Assembly: GCF_016616235.1 (NCBI RefSeq)
Contig: NZ_CP067100.1
Span: 3,655,001 to 3,719,000, forward strand
Source: Bradyrhizobium diazoefficiens
GTDB taxonomy: Bacteria > Pseudomonadota > Alphaproteobacteria > Rhizobiales > Xanthobacteraceae
Reading direction: 5' to 3'
DNA: 64,000 nt
In this document: positions 16,435 through 26,215 of the stretch, piece by piece
Position numbering within the stretch: the stretch's first letter is position 1
Layout of the letters: every line of letters starts with the position of its first letter
Notes under the pieces: generated by a model
What the model saw: the letters and a program-made list of their open reading frames with translations, nothing else
What the model was told of the DNA's origin: nothing
Database searches by the model: none
Program-made: the position numbers and the translations under genes

Positions 16435-19194
16435 CTAAGTCTTGCCGGCACTCTTCTTGGCCGGAGCTTTGGTGGCGGCGGCCTTGGTCGGCGACGTCTT
16501 TGCCGTCGACGACACGGCGGCGCGCGCCTTGCTGGTGGATTCGGATTTGGTTTTGGGCGCGGCTTTCTTCGCGGCCAGTTTCTTCTTCGGCGTTGCGTCC
16601 TCGCCGTCCGCAGCCTTCTCCGCAGTCTTCTTGGCCTTGGCCGGCTTCGCGGCCTTCTTCGCCGTCTTAGCGGTCTTGGGCTTGCCGCCGCCCTTGGCCG
16701 CGCGCTCATCGATCAGCGCGATCGCCTGCGGCAGTGTGATGGCGTCCTTTTCGAACTCGGCGGGGATCGTCGCGTTGACGCCGCCTGCGGTGACATAGGC
16801 GCCGTAACGGCCGCTCTTCACGGTGATGGTGCCGAGGGTGGGATGATCGCCGATCGCCTTGCCGGGATCGGCGCCGAAGCGCCGGCTCGGGCCCTTGGCG
16901 ACCTTCTCGGCGATCAGCGTGACCGCGCGGTTGAGGCCGATGTCGAACACCTCGTCGCCGCTCTCGAGGCTCGCATAGGTCTTCTCGTGCTTCACGAACG
17001 GCCCGAAGCGGCCGAGGCCGGCCGTGATCGGCTGACCGGTCTCCGGGTGCTTGCCGATTTCGCGCGGCAGCGACAGCAGTTTGAGTGCAAGCTCGAGATC
17101 GACATCGCCGGGGGAGGTGCCCTTCGGAATGCCCGCGCGCTTCGGCTTCTCGCCTTCCTCATAGTCCTTCTGCTCGCCGAGCTGGATGTAGGGGCCGAAG
17201 CGGCCGGCCTTGACCCAGACATCGCGCCCCGTATCGGGGTCCTGGCCGAGCGAACGGTCGGCGGTGGCTTCGCCGTCGGCGGCGAGCTGACGGGTGTAGC
17301 GGCACTCCGGATAGTTCGAGCAGCCGACGAAGGCGCCGAACTTGCCGGCCTTGAGATTCAGGCGGCCGGTGCCGCAGCTCGGGCACTGTCTGATATCGCC
17401 GCCATCGGCGCGGGGCGGATAGATGTGCTGGCCCAGCATGTCGTCGAGCACGTCGAGCACCTGGGCAACGCGCAGATCCTTGATGTCGTCAACGGCGCCG
17501 ATGAAGTCGCGCCAGAAGTCCTTCAGCACCTGCTGCCAGGAGATCTCGTTGTTGGAGATGCGGTCGAGCTGCTCTTCCAGGTTCGCGGTGAAGTCGTATT
17601 CGACGTACCGGGCAAAGAAGCTCTCCAGGAACGCGACGACGACGCGTCCCTTGTCCTCGCCATGCAGGCGTTTCTTCTCCAGCTTGACGTAGCCGCGGTC
17701 CTTGAGGACCTGGAGGATCGAGGCATAGGTCGAGGGCCGGCCGATGCCGAGCTCTTCCATGCGCTTGACCAGCGAGGCCTCCGAGAAGCGCGGCGGCGGC
17801 TCGGTGAAATGCTGGGTGACGGCGAGCGACTGCCGCTTGAGCGCGTCGTTCGGGCTCATCGCCGGCAGGCGGCGCGAATCCTCGTCCTCCTCGTCGTCGC
17901 GGCCTTCCTGGTACAGCGCGAGAAAACCGTCGAACTTGACGACCTGGCCGGTCGCGCGCAGCTCCAGCGTGCGGGGGCCGGCCTTCGCGGTGATGTCGAC
18001 CGTGGTGCGCTCGAGCTCGGCCGATTCCATCTGGCTCGCGATGGTGCGCTTCCAGATCAGCTCGTAGAGCCTGGCCTGATCGGCATCGAGCTTGCGGCTC
18101 ATGCTGTCGGGGCGGCGGGAGAGGTCGGTCGGGCGGATCGCCTCGTGCGCTTCCTGCGCGTTCTTGGCCTTGGCCTGGTACTGGCGCGGCGCATCCGGCA
18201 CATAGGCGTTGCCGTAATCCTCGCCGATCACCTTGCGCGCCTGGGTGATCGCGGACGGATCGATCTGCACACCGTCGGTCCGCATATAAGTAATGAGTCC
18301 GGTGGTCTCGCCGCCGATGTCGATACCCTCATAGAGACGCTGGGCGATGCGCATGGTGTGCGCCGGCGCAAAGCCGTATTTGCGGCTGGCTTCCTGCTGC
18401 AGCGTCGAGGTGGTGAAGGGCGCCTGCGGGTTGCGCCGAGCGGGTTTCGCATCGACCGCGGTGACGGCGTAGGTCGCCAGTTCCAGCGCCTTCTTGAAGT
18501 CTTCGGCCTCTGCACCAGTGCCGATGTCGAGGCGCTGGATCTTCTTGCCGTCGGCGCCGACGAGGCGCGCCTCGAAGGCATCGCCGCGCGGGGTGAGCAG
18601 GGTCGCGATCAGCGACCAGTATTCGCGCGGCACGAATTTTTCGATCTCGAGCTCGCGGTCGCAGACGAGGCGCAGCGCCACCGACTGCACACGGCCGGCC
18701 GAGCGGGCGCCCGGCAGCTTGCGCCACAACACAGGGGAGAGCGTGAAGCCGACCAGATAGTCCAGCGCACGGCGCGCCATATAGGCGTCGACCAGCGCGC
18801 CGTCGATCTGGCGCGGGTGCTTCATCGCGTCCGTGACGGCCTGCTTGGTGATGGCGTTGAACACCACGCGCTCGATCTTCTGATCCTTCAGCGCGCGCTT
18901 CTCCTTCATCACCTCCAGCACGTGCCACGAGATGGCCTCGCCCTCGCGATCAGGGTCGGTCGCCAGAATCAGACGGTCGGCGCCCTTCAGGGATTTGGCG
19001 ATGTCGTTGAGCCGGCCGGCGGCCTTGGGGTCGACCTCCCAGATCATCTTGAAATTGGCGTCGGGATCGACGGAGCCGTTCTTCGCCGGGAGATCGCGGA
19101 CATGGCCGAATGAGGCCAGAACCTCGTAGGACGAGCCCAGATATTTGTTGATCGTCTTGGCTTTCGCCGGCGACTCCACAATGACGATATTCAT
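16435..19194 (-). CDS. topA: DNA topoisomerase I
   Basis: A 919-residue type IA topoisomerase. It begins MNIVIVESPAKAKTINKYLG (Toprim), continues with ATDPDREGEAISWH, has the catalytic tyrosine in GLITYMRTDG, and after the core has a zinc ribbon (CPSCGTGRLN ... GCSNYPEC) and several degenerate C-terminal repeats (GRFGPYIQLGE, GRFGPFVKHE, GRYGAYVTAGG). The tail is Lys/Ala-rich, probably DNA-binding. It relaxes negative supercoils. An in-frame extension to 19590 is rejected because it lacks homology. topA leads the topA-rnr-DUF983-NUDIX run. Confidence 0.97.
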   Translation of the reverse strand: MNIVIVESPAKAKTINKYLGSSYEVLASFGHVRDLPAKNGSVDPDANFKMIWEVDPKAAGRLNDIAKSLKGADRLILATDPDREGEAISWHVLEVMKEKRALKDQKIERVVFNAITKQAVTDAMKHPRQIDGALVDAYMARRALDYLVGFTLSPVLWRKLPGARSAGRVQSVALRLVCDRELEIEKFVPREYWSLIATLLTPRGDAFEARLVGADGKKIQRLDIGTGAEAEDFKKALELATYAVTAVDAKPARRNPQAPFTTSTLQQEASRKYGFAPAHTMRIAQRLYEGIDIGGETTGLITYMRTDGVQIDPSAITQARKVIGEDYGNAYVPDAPRQYQAKAKNAQEAHEAIRPTDLSRRPDSMSRKLDADQARLYELIWKRTIASQMESAELERTTVDITAKAGPRTLELRATGQVVKFDGFLALYQEGRDDEEDEDSRRLPAMSPNDALKRQSLAVTQHFTEPPPRFSEASLVKRMEELGIGRPSTYASILQVLKDRGYVKLEKKRLHGEDKGRVVVAFLESFFARYVEYDFTANLEEQLDRISNNEISWQQVLKDFWRDFIGAVDDIKDLRVAQVLDVLDDMLGQHIYPPRADGGDIRQCPSCGTGRLNLKAGKFGAFVGCSNYPECRYTRQLAADGEATADRSLGQDPDTGRDVWVKAGRFGPYIQLGEQKDYEEGEKPKRAGIPKGTSPGDVDLELALKLLSLPREIGKHPETGQPITAGLGRFGPFVKHEKTYASLESGDEVFDIGLNRAVTLIAEKVAKGPSRRFGADPGKAIGDHPTLGTITVKSGRYGAYVTAGGVNATIPAEFEKDAITLPQAIALIDERAAKGGGKPKTAKTAKKAAKPAKAKKTAEKAADGEDATPKKKLAAKKAAPKTKSESTSKARAAVSSTAKTSPTKAAATKAPAKKSAGKT

Positions 19195-19401
19195 GTAGTT
19201 CCAGTAACTTACGGGGAAATCTTGGGCCGAATTCGACGAGATTCGGGTCGGCCGTTTCGTCCCGAACATGGGTGGTGAGGCGGTCCCTGTCAAATCGAGG
19301 GGCGCTGAAGGCGCTCCGGGTGGGAGAAGTTTCATATCGAGAAAGTTGTAAAATACCACCCTGGAGTTGTGCTCGCTATCGGCGTAGAGTTCCTCCGGGG
19401 T

Positions 19402-19662
19402 ATGGATTCGGGGTTGGGTCCGGTGGCTAAGCCAGGAAAGAAACGGGCGCGTGCCGCATCGCGCGCGCCGGGGCGCTCGCGCAATGAGGAACCGGAGGAG
19501 GGCGGCGTCGATGAGGCAGTCGCCTTCATCGCCGAGCAGGCCGGCGCATTGCGCAAGCTGGCCGAGCGCCACAAGCTCGACGTGCTGCATTATCTATTGG
19601 GCATGACCAGGCTGGAAGCCGACGAGCACTTGCGGCTGCGGAGCAAGCGCAAGCTGTCGTGA
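19402..19662 (+). CDS. Small hypothetical protein
   Basis: An 86-residue protein: a basic, disordered first third (KPGKKRARAASRAPGRSRN) followed by a predicted helical part (VDEAVAFIAEQAGALRKLAERHKLDVLHYLLGMT in sections). TCCGGGG precedes the ATG. I recognise it only as a conserved-looking Bradyrhizobium-type hypothetical; the helical half could mediate dimerisation. It is divergent from topA by about 200 bp. Confidence 0.65.
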   Translation: MDSGLGPVAKPGKKRARAASRAPGRSRNEEPEEGGVDEAVAFIAEQAGALRKLAERHKLDVLHYLLGMTRLEADEHLRLRSKRKLS

Positions 19663-19696
19663 GGGTTCACTGCCGGTCCTCGCAATGACGGTGCAG

Positions 19697-20251
19697 TCAG
19701 CCGTTGCGGGCGACCATCCGAGCCAATCGCTGGCCGAGATATTCGGCCGTGCTGAGGTCGCTCTCAGGCAACACGGCGTCGACCAAATGTGTCGCAAGGC
19801 CGAGCTGGCTGCCTAAGCGATTGCGGCCGCCCGGATCTTCCCCACCCGGAACATCCAGTCCGCACCAGAGCATGCCATGCTGCGCAGCCAGAATGGAAAA
19901 GTAAGTCAACGTGTGCAGTTGATCGCCGCTCGCGCAGGCGCCCGTCGTGAATCCGCCCGCGATCTTGTTGGCCCAACGCTGCTGACTCCAGCGGTCACTT
20001 GAAGCGTCTGCGAAGGCTTTGAATTGCGCTGCGGGTCCGCCCATGTATGTCGGGCTGCCAAATGCAGCGGCGCTAGCGTGGTCAATCGCTTCGAGCAGGC
20101 TCTCATTCTGGAAGCGGCCTGACGCGATGTCGTCGCTCCTGATGCGACAACGCGCGACGTCCGCGATGCCATCCGCTCCGCGCGCCACGGCATGCGCCAG
20201 CTTCTCGGTGGTGCCGGTGATGGAGAAATAGACGATCGCGAGCAGGGGCAT
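19697..20251 (-). CDS. Flavodoxin/NAD(P)H-dependent FMN reductase-like protein
   Basis: A 184-residue flavodoxin-fold protein. The FMN phosphate loop is YFSITGTTEKLA near residues 7-18, and the isoalloxazine loop is FGSPTYMGGPAAQFKAFAD, both characteristic. The end (VLPESDLSTAEYLGQRLARM) resembles WrbA/NAD(P)H:quinone oxidoreductase-like members. It probably transfers electrons to a quinone or partner protein. The ATG at 20251 starts directly before the first strand; in-frame codons further upstream add unrelated residues. It follows the HxlR regulator on the same strand. Confidence 0.82.
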   Translation of the reverse strand: MPLLAIVYFSITGTTEKLAHAVARGADGIADVARCRIRSDDIASGRFQNESLLEAIDHASAAAFGSPTYMGGPAAQFKAFADASSDRWSQQRWANKIAGGFTTGACASGDQLHTLTYFSILAAQHGMLWCGLDVPGGEDPGGRNRLGSQLGLATHLVDAVLPESDLSTAEYLGQRLARMVARNG

Positions 20252-20374
20252 GGATGGCGCCGCTTTGCAGTATCGAGCCATCTTCGATGCTGGCTGTATT
20301 TTGTACAAGTGCTTCCGCGTCGGCATTGCGGGCGCGGCGAAGCAATCCAGACTGCCTCCGCGGAAAGACTCTGG

Positions 20375-20842
20375 TCACGCCGAGCGCCGCCGCGGCGGCG
20401 GTCGGGGCTTCAGCATCGTGTCCGCGGGGTTGAGCAGCCGGCCGTCTTCGGCGCGCATTTCGAGCTTCTTCACCGGGCGGCCTTTCTCGCGGTCGACCAG
20501 AATGGTCGCGATCTCCTCGGGATGGTCGTCGAATTCCTCGCTCCATTGCCGCAGCGCGACCAGCACGGGGAAGGTGCCGCGGCCCTTCGGCGTCAGCACG
20601 TATTCTTGATAAGCGCTGCCGTCGGAGGCTGGGGCGGTGGTGAGAATGCCGTGGTCCACGAGTGATCGCAGGCGGGCCGACAAGATGTTCCTGGCCATGC
20701 CGAGCTTGCTCTGAAACTCGCCGAAGCGGCGGACGCCGAACAGCGCCTCGCGGATGATCAGCAGCGACCACCAGTCGCCGATCGCCTCCAGCGACCGTGC
20801 GATCGGGCAAGAATCCCCCTCGAAGCTGGTTCGTTTCACCAT
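20375..20842 (-). CDS. HxlR-family transcriptional regulator
   Basis: A 155-residue winged-helix regulator. The HxlR pattern is clear: CPIARSLEAIGDWWSLLIIREAL, then GVRRFGEFQSKLGMARNILSARLRSLVDHGIL, with the family cysteine at residue 12. The end is Pro/Arg-rich (KPRPPPRRRSA). HxlR proteins respond to electrophiles or oxidative stress, often through that N-terminal Cys. The gene is divergent from an SDR oxidoreductase, with a palindrome in the 118-base gap, and the flavodoxin-like gene follows it. Confidence 0.92.
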   Translation of the reverse strand: MVKRTSFEGDSCPIARSLEAIGDWWSLLIIREALFGVRRFGEFQSKLGMARNILSARLRSLVDHGILTTAPASDGSAYQEYVLTPKGRGTFPVLVALRQWSEEFDDHPEEIATILVDREKGRPVKKLEMRAEDGRLLNPADTMLKPRPPPRRRSA

Positions 20843-20916
20843 CGTCTGTCGTCCTGTCGCGCCCGATTTCGGCGCCGATCACGGGCTTGTGCGGTTGCAT
20901 CATAAAACCAAATGCC

Positions 20917-20932
20917 CTAGATGGCAATCTAG
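20917..20932. promoter_or_regulatory. Candidate HxlR operator
   Basis: CTAGATGGCAATCTAG: perfect 6-base arms CTAGAT/ATCTAG around GGCA, between the divergent HxlR and SDR genes and 28 bases before the SDR GTG. Assignment to HxlR rests on position and symmetry. Confidence 0.6.
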
Positions 20933-20960
20933 TTTCAATATGAAACCACTGGAGGCGAGT

Positions 20961-21734
20961 GTGAGACTGAAGGACAAGACGGCATTGATTACGGGCGGCA
21001 ACGGCGGCATCGGACTTGCGACGGCAAAGCTGTTCGTGGCCGAGGGCGCCAAGGTGGTGATCACCGGGCGCAACAAGGAGACGCTGGCTTCTGCGGCCAA
21101 GGAGCTCGGCCCGAACGCGCTTGCGCTCGTTGCCGACGCTACCGACATCGGCGCAACGGACGCCGCGATCAAGCAGGGCGCCGAAAAGTTCGGCAAGTTC
21201 GACATCGTGTTCGCCAATGCCGGCATTCCCGGCGGCACGCCGCTGGGGTCGGCGACGCTCGAAATATTCGAGAAGGTCATCAGCACCAACCTCACCGGCG
21301 TGTTCTTCACCGTGCAGTCGGCGCTGCCTTATCTCAACGACAATGCCTCGATCATCCTCAACGGCTCGGTGATCTCGGTGCTCGGCATTCCCGGCTACTC
21401 CGCCTACGGCGCCGCCAAGGCCGGCGTGCGCGCGATGGCGCGGATCATGGCGTCGGAACTTTCGCCGCGCGGCATCCGCGTCAACGTCGTGGCGCCCGGT
21501 GCGATCCGCACGCCGATCTGGGGCGCGGCGATCGCAACGCCCGAAGCGGAGAAGGCATTCGAGAAGCGGATCGGGCTGATGACGCCGCTTGGGCGCCTTG
21601 GTGAACCAGATCACATCTCGAAGACGGTGCTGTTCCTCGCCTCCGATGATGCCGCGCACATCCAGGGTCAGGAGATCTTCGTCGACGGCGGCGCGGTGGC
21701 TTCGCCGAGCGGGGCACCAATCTATCGCGGCTGA
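20961..21734 (+). CDS. Short-chain dehydrogenase/reductase
   Basis: A 257-residue classical SDR. Cofactor motif is TGGNGGIGLA, followed by NAG in VFANAGIPGG, the catalytic Ser in LNGSVIS, YSAYGAAKAG for Tyr and Lys, and the C-terminal FLASDDAAHIQGQEIFVDGG. The arginine pair in ITGRNKE favours NADP(H). The substrate is unknown. GTG at 20961 is chosen because GGAGG lies five bases upstream; an ATG at 20940 is in frame. It is probably controlled by the divergent HxlR regulator. Confidence 0.92.
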   Translation: MRLKDKTALITGGNGGIGLATAKLFVAEGAKVVITGRNKETLASAAKELGPNALALVADATDIGATDAAIKQGAEKFGKFDIVFANAGIPGGTPLGSATLEIFEKVISTNLTGVFFTVQSALPYLNDNASIILNGSVISVLGIPGYSAYGAAKAGVRAMARIMASELSPRGIRVNVVAPGAIRTPIWGAAIATPEAEKAFEKRIGLMTPLGRLGEPDHISKTVLFLASDDAAHIQGQEIFVDGGAVASPSGAPIYRG

Positions 21735-21913
21735 TCAATCTCGGTGAAAATTGAATCGGTCGACGCTCTCCGCGCGCGGTTGCATCGGCCGGTTCCTGCG
21801 CCTTGCGGGAGGTATTTCTTGAACCTTGCGTGAAGCGTTGAACCTTCGCGCATGCTGCCAAGACCTTCTTACGGGCAGGGAGGTCATAGACTCATTTTCA
21901 AGGGAGCCCCGTG

Positions 21914-22096
21914 ATGCCAAAGGCAGCTCGCATTTTGCCGTCGATTTCAGCACCGCGTATTTACACCGACCGTTCCGCCATTCCCGCCAAACGCTCCGAT
22001 ATCGCCGAGTTCATCGGGGTGGCGATTTTCTCCGGCATCGGGCTCCTCGTATCGCTCCTCGCCGTCATCCTGGGCATTCAGGGCGTCTGGTTCTAG
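21914..22096 (+). CDS. Small single-pass membrane protein
   Basis: A 60-residue protein with a basic N-terminus and one C-terminal membrane helix (FIGVAIFSGIGLLVSLLAVILG). AGGGAG lies seven bases before the ATG; a GTG three bases earlier is an alternative. The layout (soluble N-terminus, helix, very short tail) suggests a tail-anchored or small regulatory membrane protein. Family unknown. Confidence 0.65.
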   Translation: MPKAARILPSISAPRIYTDRSAIPAKRSDIAEFIGVAIFSGIGLLVSLLAVILGIQGVWF

Positions 22097-22134
22097 CTTT
22101 TGTCGGTCTGTCAGCCGCCGCCTCATGGAAGCGA

Positions 22135-22320
22135 CTTTCCTGCGGCCCTGCTTCGAGACGCCCGCCTTTGGCGGGCCCTCAGGATGAGGAGGGAGTACGT
22201 GGCAGCGGTTAGCAGGCGAAGGTGCCGCTTAGCCTCGTTCTGAGGAGATCGCGGAGCAGTCGTCTCGAAGGACGAGGCGCACGCTCAGACGGTCCAACAT
22301 GCCACATGCGATTGCCCTGC
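22135..22320 (-). repeat. Long mosaic intergenic repeat, copy 1
   Basis: Read on the minus strand this ~185-base segment aligns with 44421-44600 over nearly its whole length, about four bases in five identical by eye. Shared blocks include GCGCCTCGTCCTTCGAGA and AGGGCCCGCCAAAGGCGG. It fills most of the gap between the small membrane protein and dprA. No coding frame is preserved. Confidence 0.8.
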
Positions 22321-22365
22321 CCCTCCAGGCCCCCGGTAGGCGTTGGAGCCTGACTTCATCCTCCG

Positions 22366-23484
22366 CTAGAGCAGCGACACCAGTCCGCCGCCGTGGCGCT
22401 CGAGCCGGCCCGCGAGCTCGAGTTCCAGCAGTACGGTGCGCACGATCGCGGGCGAAGCGCCGGACATCCGCACGAGGTCGTCGATCGAGATGGGTGCGGG
22501 GCCGAGCAGGGCGGTGATCTGGTCGCGGTCATGGCCTTGCGGATCGCTCTCGAACGGCTCGCTGTCGGGCTCGCCAACGGGGTGCATCAGCGGGCGCTCC
22601 ATGATCGGCTGAACCGCGTTGACTACGTCGGCGGCTTCCGTGACCAGCGTAGCGCCCTGCTTGATCAGATCGTTGGTGCCAGCGGCGCGCGGATCGAGCG
22701 GCGAGCCGGGGACGGCGAACACCTCGCGGCCCTGTTCCGCCGCCATGCGCGCGGTGATCAGCGAGCCCGAGCGGTGCGCTGCTTCCACCACGACGACGCC
22801 GAGCGCGGCGCCCGAGATCAGCCGGTTGCGGCGGGGAAAATCGCGGGCGCGCGGTTCGTGGCCGAGCGGCATCTCGGAGATCGCCGCGCCGGCGTGATCG
22901 AGGATCAAGGCGAGCAGATCGCCATGCTCGGGCGGGTAGATGCAGTCATGACCGCCGGCGAGCACCGCAATCGTGCCGCTCTCCACGCTGGCGCGATGCG
23001 CTGCCTGGTCGACGCCGCGAGCGAGTCCCGAGATGACGATGAAGCCGGCCTCACCAAGTTCGCGCGCGAGCTGGCCGGCGAATTTCAGGCCGGCGCCGGA
23101 GGCGTTGCGCGAGCCGACGATCGCGATCATCGGCCGCATCAAGGTCCCCTTGTCACCGCGCACCGCGAGCAGGGGCGGGGCATCGTCGATCATCGCCAGC
23201 CGTCCCGGATAGCCGTCTTCACCCGGCACGAGCCAGGCGATGCCGAGTTTTCGGCCTGCGGCGAGCTCGGCCTTGGCTTCATCCGCGCTACAGATGCGCC
23301 CGGATCGCTGCGCGCCGCCGCGGCGCGCCAGATCGGGCAGCCGCTCCAGCGCGGCGCGCGCGCTGCCAAAGTGATCGACCAGCGAACGGAAGGTGCGCGG
23401 GCCCACATTGTCGGAGCGGATCAGCCGCAGGCGGTCGATCCGCTCAGCCTCGGTTAGCTCCATGCTGGGATTGATGGCGTCCAC
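22366..23484 (-). CDS. dprA: DNA processing protein DprA
   Basis: A 372-residue DprA/Smf protein. After a short SAM-like N-terminus comes the Rossmann-fold core with [44 protein letters not shown] and [26 protein letters not shown], and a C-terminal winged-helix segment ([26 protein letters not shown]). It loads RecA on incoming single-stranded DNA. The start is GTG at 23484 with AAGGAG five bases upstream. Relatives usually have dprA next to plsY and topA; here accessory genes separate them on both sides. Confidence 0.95.
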   Translation of the reverse strand: MDAINPSMELTEAERIDRLRLIRSDNVGPRTFRSLVDHFGSARAALERLPDLARRGGAQRSGRICSADEAKAELAAGRKLGIAWLVPGEDGYPGRLAMIDDAPPLLAVRGDKGTLMRPMIAIVGSRNASGAGLKFAGQLARELGEAGFIVISGLARGVDQAAHRASVESGTIAVLAGGHDCIYPPEHGDLLALILDHAGAAISEMPLGHEPRARDFPRRNRLISGAALGVVVVEAAHRSGSLITARMAAEQGREVFAVPGSPLDPRAAGTNDLIKQGATLVTEAADVVNAVQPIMERPLMHPVGEPDSEPFESDPQGHDRDQITALLGPAPISIDDLVRMSGASPAIVRTVLLELELAGRLERHGGGLVSLL

Positions 23485-23599
23485 TGCGGCTCCTTGTGGG
23501 CATAGCATGGAACAACCTGAGGGCGTTGCGCAACAGCGACGTGCGCTTGCACGGTATTGCCCCGATGCTAAAAGCGATCCCAATAAGAAGGGTATTGCC

Positions 23600-24844
23600 A
23601 TGATCTCACTCGCCGACCTCCAGCGCCGCATCGAAGCCGGCGAGTTGTCGCCCGATGCCGCCCTCGCCCAGTCGCTTGCGGCGATCGAGACCAGGGAGAA
23701 GGACGTCCGCGCCTTCGTCCGCTACGACAAGGCCGCGAAAGCGCAAGCCTCGGGCCCGCTGCGCGGCATCGCGGTCGGGATCAAGGACATCATCGACACC
23801 GCCAACATGCCGACCGAGATGGGCTCGGAGATCTATCGCGGCTGGCAGCCGCGCAGTGATGCGCCTGTGGTGATGATGCTGAAGCGGGCAGGTGCCACCG
23901 TCATCGGCAAGACCACCACGACCGCGTTCGCCTCGCGCGATCCGACGGTGACGCTCAATCCGCACAATCCCAGCCATTCGCCGGGCGGCTCGTCCTCGGG
24001 CTCGGCGGCCGCCGTGGGCGCCGGCATGATCCCGCTGGCGCTGGGCACGCAGACCGGCGGCTCGGTGATCCGGCCCGCGGCCTATTGCGGCACGGCTGCG
24101 ATCAAGCCGTCGTTCCGGATGCTGCCGACGGTCGGGGTGAAGTGTTATTCGTGGGCGCTCGACACGGTCGGCCTGTTCGGATCGCGGGCGGAAGATCTCG
24201 CGCGCGGCCTTTTGGCGATGACCGGACGTACCGAATTCTCCGGCATCGTCGCGGCGAACGCGCCGCGCATCGGTGTGGTCAGGCAGGAGTTTGCCGGCGC
24301 CGTGGAGCCGGCGGCCGAGCAGGGCTTGCAGGCTGCGATCAAGGCGACCGAGAAGGCCGGCGCCAGCGTGCAGATCATCGATCTGCCCGAGGCGGTGCAG
24401 GAGGCCTGGCGCATCCACCCGATCATCCAGGACTTTGAGGCACATCGCGCGCTCGCCTGGGAGTTTGACGAACGTCACGACGAGATCGCGCCGATGCTGC
24501 GCGCCAGCCTCGATGCGACGGTCGGACTGACGCCGAGGGAATACGACGACGCACGCCGCATCGCCCGCCGCGGCCGCCGCGAGCTCAACGAGTTGTTCGA
24601 GGGTTTTGACGTGCTGCTCACCTATTCCGCGCCGGGCACGGCGCCGGCCAAGGAACTCGCGACCACGGGCGATCCGCGCTACAACCGGCTCTGGACGCTG
24701 ATGGGCAATCCTTGCGTCAACGTGCCGGTGCTGAAGGTCGGCGGCCTGCCAATCGGCGTGCAGGTGATTGCGCGCTTCGGCAACGATCCGGGTGCGCTAG
24801 CCGCCGCGTGGTTCCTGGAGGATGCGCTGGCGAAATCAGGCTAG
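23600..24844 (+). CDS. Amidase (amidase signature family)
   Basis: A 414-residue amidase with the Ser-cisSer-Lys triad visible: K62 in VGIKDIID, the cis-Ser in [12 protein letters not shown] around 131-132, and nucleophile S155 in [11 protein letters not shown]. It resembles the general GatA/malonamidase group but lacks GatA context. The amide substrate is unknown. Length is short for a GatA (about 480). The ATG is close to the dprA start on the opposite strand; the 3' end overlaps the convergent patatin gene by nine bases. Confidence 0.9.
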   Translation: MISLADLQRRIEAGELSPDAALAQSLAAIETREKDVRAFVRYDKAAKAQASGPLRGIAVGIKDIIDTANMPTEMGSEIYRGWQPRSDAPVVMMLKRAGATVIGKTTTTAFASRDPTVTLNPHNPSHSPGGSSSGSAAAVGAGMIPLALGTQTGGSVIRPAAYCGTAAIKPSFRMLPTVGVKCYSWALDTVGLFGSRAEDLARGLLAMTGRTEFSGIVAANAPRIGVVRQEFAGAVEPAAEQGLQAAIKATEKAGASVQIIDLPEAVQEAWRIHPIIQDFEAHRALAWEFDERHDEIAPMLRASLDATVGLTPREYDDARRIARRGRRELNELFEGFDVLLTYSAPGTAPAKELATTGDPRYNRLWTLMGNPCVNVPVLKVGGLPIGVQVIARFGNDPGALAAAWFLEDALAKSG

Positions 24845-26008
24845 CGCAAGTTCGGTGGGTGGCGCGCATTCGGCCTCGACGCCAACAGCGCCTTGCGCGA
24901 GCCAGCGCCCGGCGGCCTCGCGGCCGCTCCGGTGCAAGAGGCGGATGAAGCCGCGGCCGAGGTCGGCCGATGAGCGCTGGGCCAGGCCCTCGATGGAGTC
25001 CTCTGCCGCGATCCTGGACAGCCGCAGCGCAGGTGCTGCGTGAGATTGCGCCCATTCGATCGCCGCGATCTCGGCATTGAGGGCGGCATTGGCCGCGATC
25101 TGGTCGAGCCGGCGGTCGATCGCAGCGAGCGTGATCGGCACATAGCCGTCGCGCGCCGGCGTGACCTGGACCAGCAGCAGGTCGGCGGTTGCCGACTCCT
25201 GCGCGAGTCTTATCAGGGGCGGGTTGCCGCCGTAGCCGCCATCCCAATAGGCCTCGCCGTCGATCTCGATGGCGCAGTGAACCAGGGGCGGACAGGTTGA
25301 GGCCAGGGCGACGTCCGCCGTGATTGCGTCGTTGCGGAAGATTTGCTGCTGCCCATCGTGGATCCGCGTTGCCGCGATCAGGAGCTTTGGGCAGGCCGCA
25401 GCGTGCAAGGCCGCGAAATTGATGTCGCGCGACAGTGCCTGTCGCAGCGGATCGAGATCGAACGGATCGAACTGACCGGAGCGCAGCGTCGGACCGAACG
25501 CGACCGAGCTTCCCGCCGGCGAAAAGCCGCCGATCAGCATCAGCGAACGGAATGAGGCTTCATGCAGGAGGCGGAGCCAAAACCGGCTCAGTCGCGTGCG
25601 GGCCCCTTCGCGGCCGCCTTCGGCAAGGCCGCAGGCCAGGAGCAGCGCGTTAATGGCGCCGGCGCTGGCGCCGCTGATCGTGTCGATTTCGATGGAGGAC
25701 TCTTCCAGCAGCCGTTCCAGCACGCCCCAGGTGAAGGCGGCAAAAGTGCCGCCGCCCTGAAGCGCCAGCGAGAGTTTTCGCGGCGGCCATTGAGCCGGGC
25801 GGGCCTGCACGGGCGCGGGCTTGCTTGCGACCTCGATTGGCACAGCTTCCGCGACGGGCTCAGGTTGCGGCGTGGGAACGGCGGCGGGCTGCGGCGCGAC
25901 AGGCGGCGAGGGCGCATCGGACCAGATATTGGTGGTCGAGAGCAGCCGGCTTGCCGCCGTGCCCTGCAAGCCACCGTCATGTTGCGTGCCGATAATTTTC
26001 TCGCTCAT
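24836..26008 (-). CDS. Patatin-like phospholipase
   Basis: A 390-residue protein with a Pro/Ala-rich N-terminal region (residues 30-75) and a patatin domain from about residue 78. The oxyanion motif is LALQGGGTFAAF, the nucleophile elbow GASAG has Ser115, and the catalytic Asp is D256 in WDGGYGGNPP. Patatin enzymes are Ser-Asp acyl hydrolases. No signal peptide is evident, so it is likely cytoplasmic or membrane-associated. It might act in polyhydroxyalkanoate or lipid metabolism, but nothing in the context proves this. The first ATG of the long frame, at 26098, is less likely. Confidence 0.88.
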   Translation of the reverse strand: MSEKIIGTQHDGGLQGTAASRLLSTTNIWSDAPSPPVAPQPAAVPTPQPEPVAEAVPIEVASKPAPVQARPAQWPPRKLSLALQGGGTFAAFTWGVLERLLEESSIEIDTISGASAGAINALLLACGLAEGGREGARTRLSRFWLRLLHEASFRSLMLIGGFSPAGSSVAFGPTLRSGQFDPFDLDPLRQALSRDINFAALHAAACPKLLIAATRIHDGQQQIFRNDAITADVALASTCPPLVHCAIEIDGEAYWDGGYGGNPPLIRLAQESATADLLLVQVTPARDGYVPITLAAIDRRLDQIAANAALNAEIAAIEWAQSHAAPALRLSRIAAEDSIEGLAQRSSADLGRGFIRLLHRSGREAAGRWLAQGAVGVEAECAPPTELALA

Positions 26009-26215
26009 TCTGAGCAACCGCGTAACGCCATCTCTCTGTCGGGATGACAGGCATGGAACCGATTCACTACTCTGGCCGTGAGTCGGGCCCCGTTGCAAAC
26101 AGGAATTGGCATATAATGCGGAAGAGGCGCGGCGGTATCCGTATTTTTTCCGGAGCTGGATTTGTTTGACGCGTTTTCTTGACGCGAACCGGTATCCACT
26201 TCGCTCGAAAACGCT
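26009..26215. other. Intergenic region between plsY and patatin
   Basis: A 207-base stretch without a gene. It contains a locally AT-rich patch (around 26110-26180, with GTATTTTTTC and GATTTGTTTGACG) that may hold the patatin promoter on the minus strand. No terminator for plsY was clear. Confidence 0.5.

Noticed and set aside
16843..19113. Plus-strand frame of 756 codons opposite topA
   Set aside because: Antisense of topA; no ribosome site or recognisable motif, and GC-rich DNA gives such frames by chance.
19195..19590. In-frame N-terminal extension of topA
   Set aside because: TopA homology starts at MNIVIVESPAK; the extension is opposite the small plus-strand gene and lacks homology.
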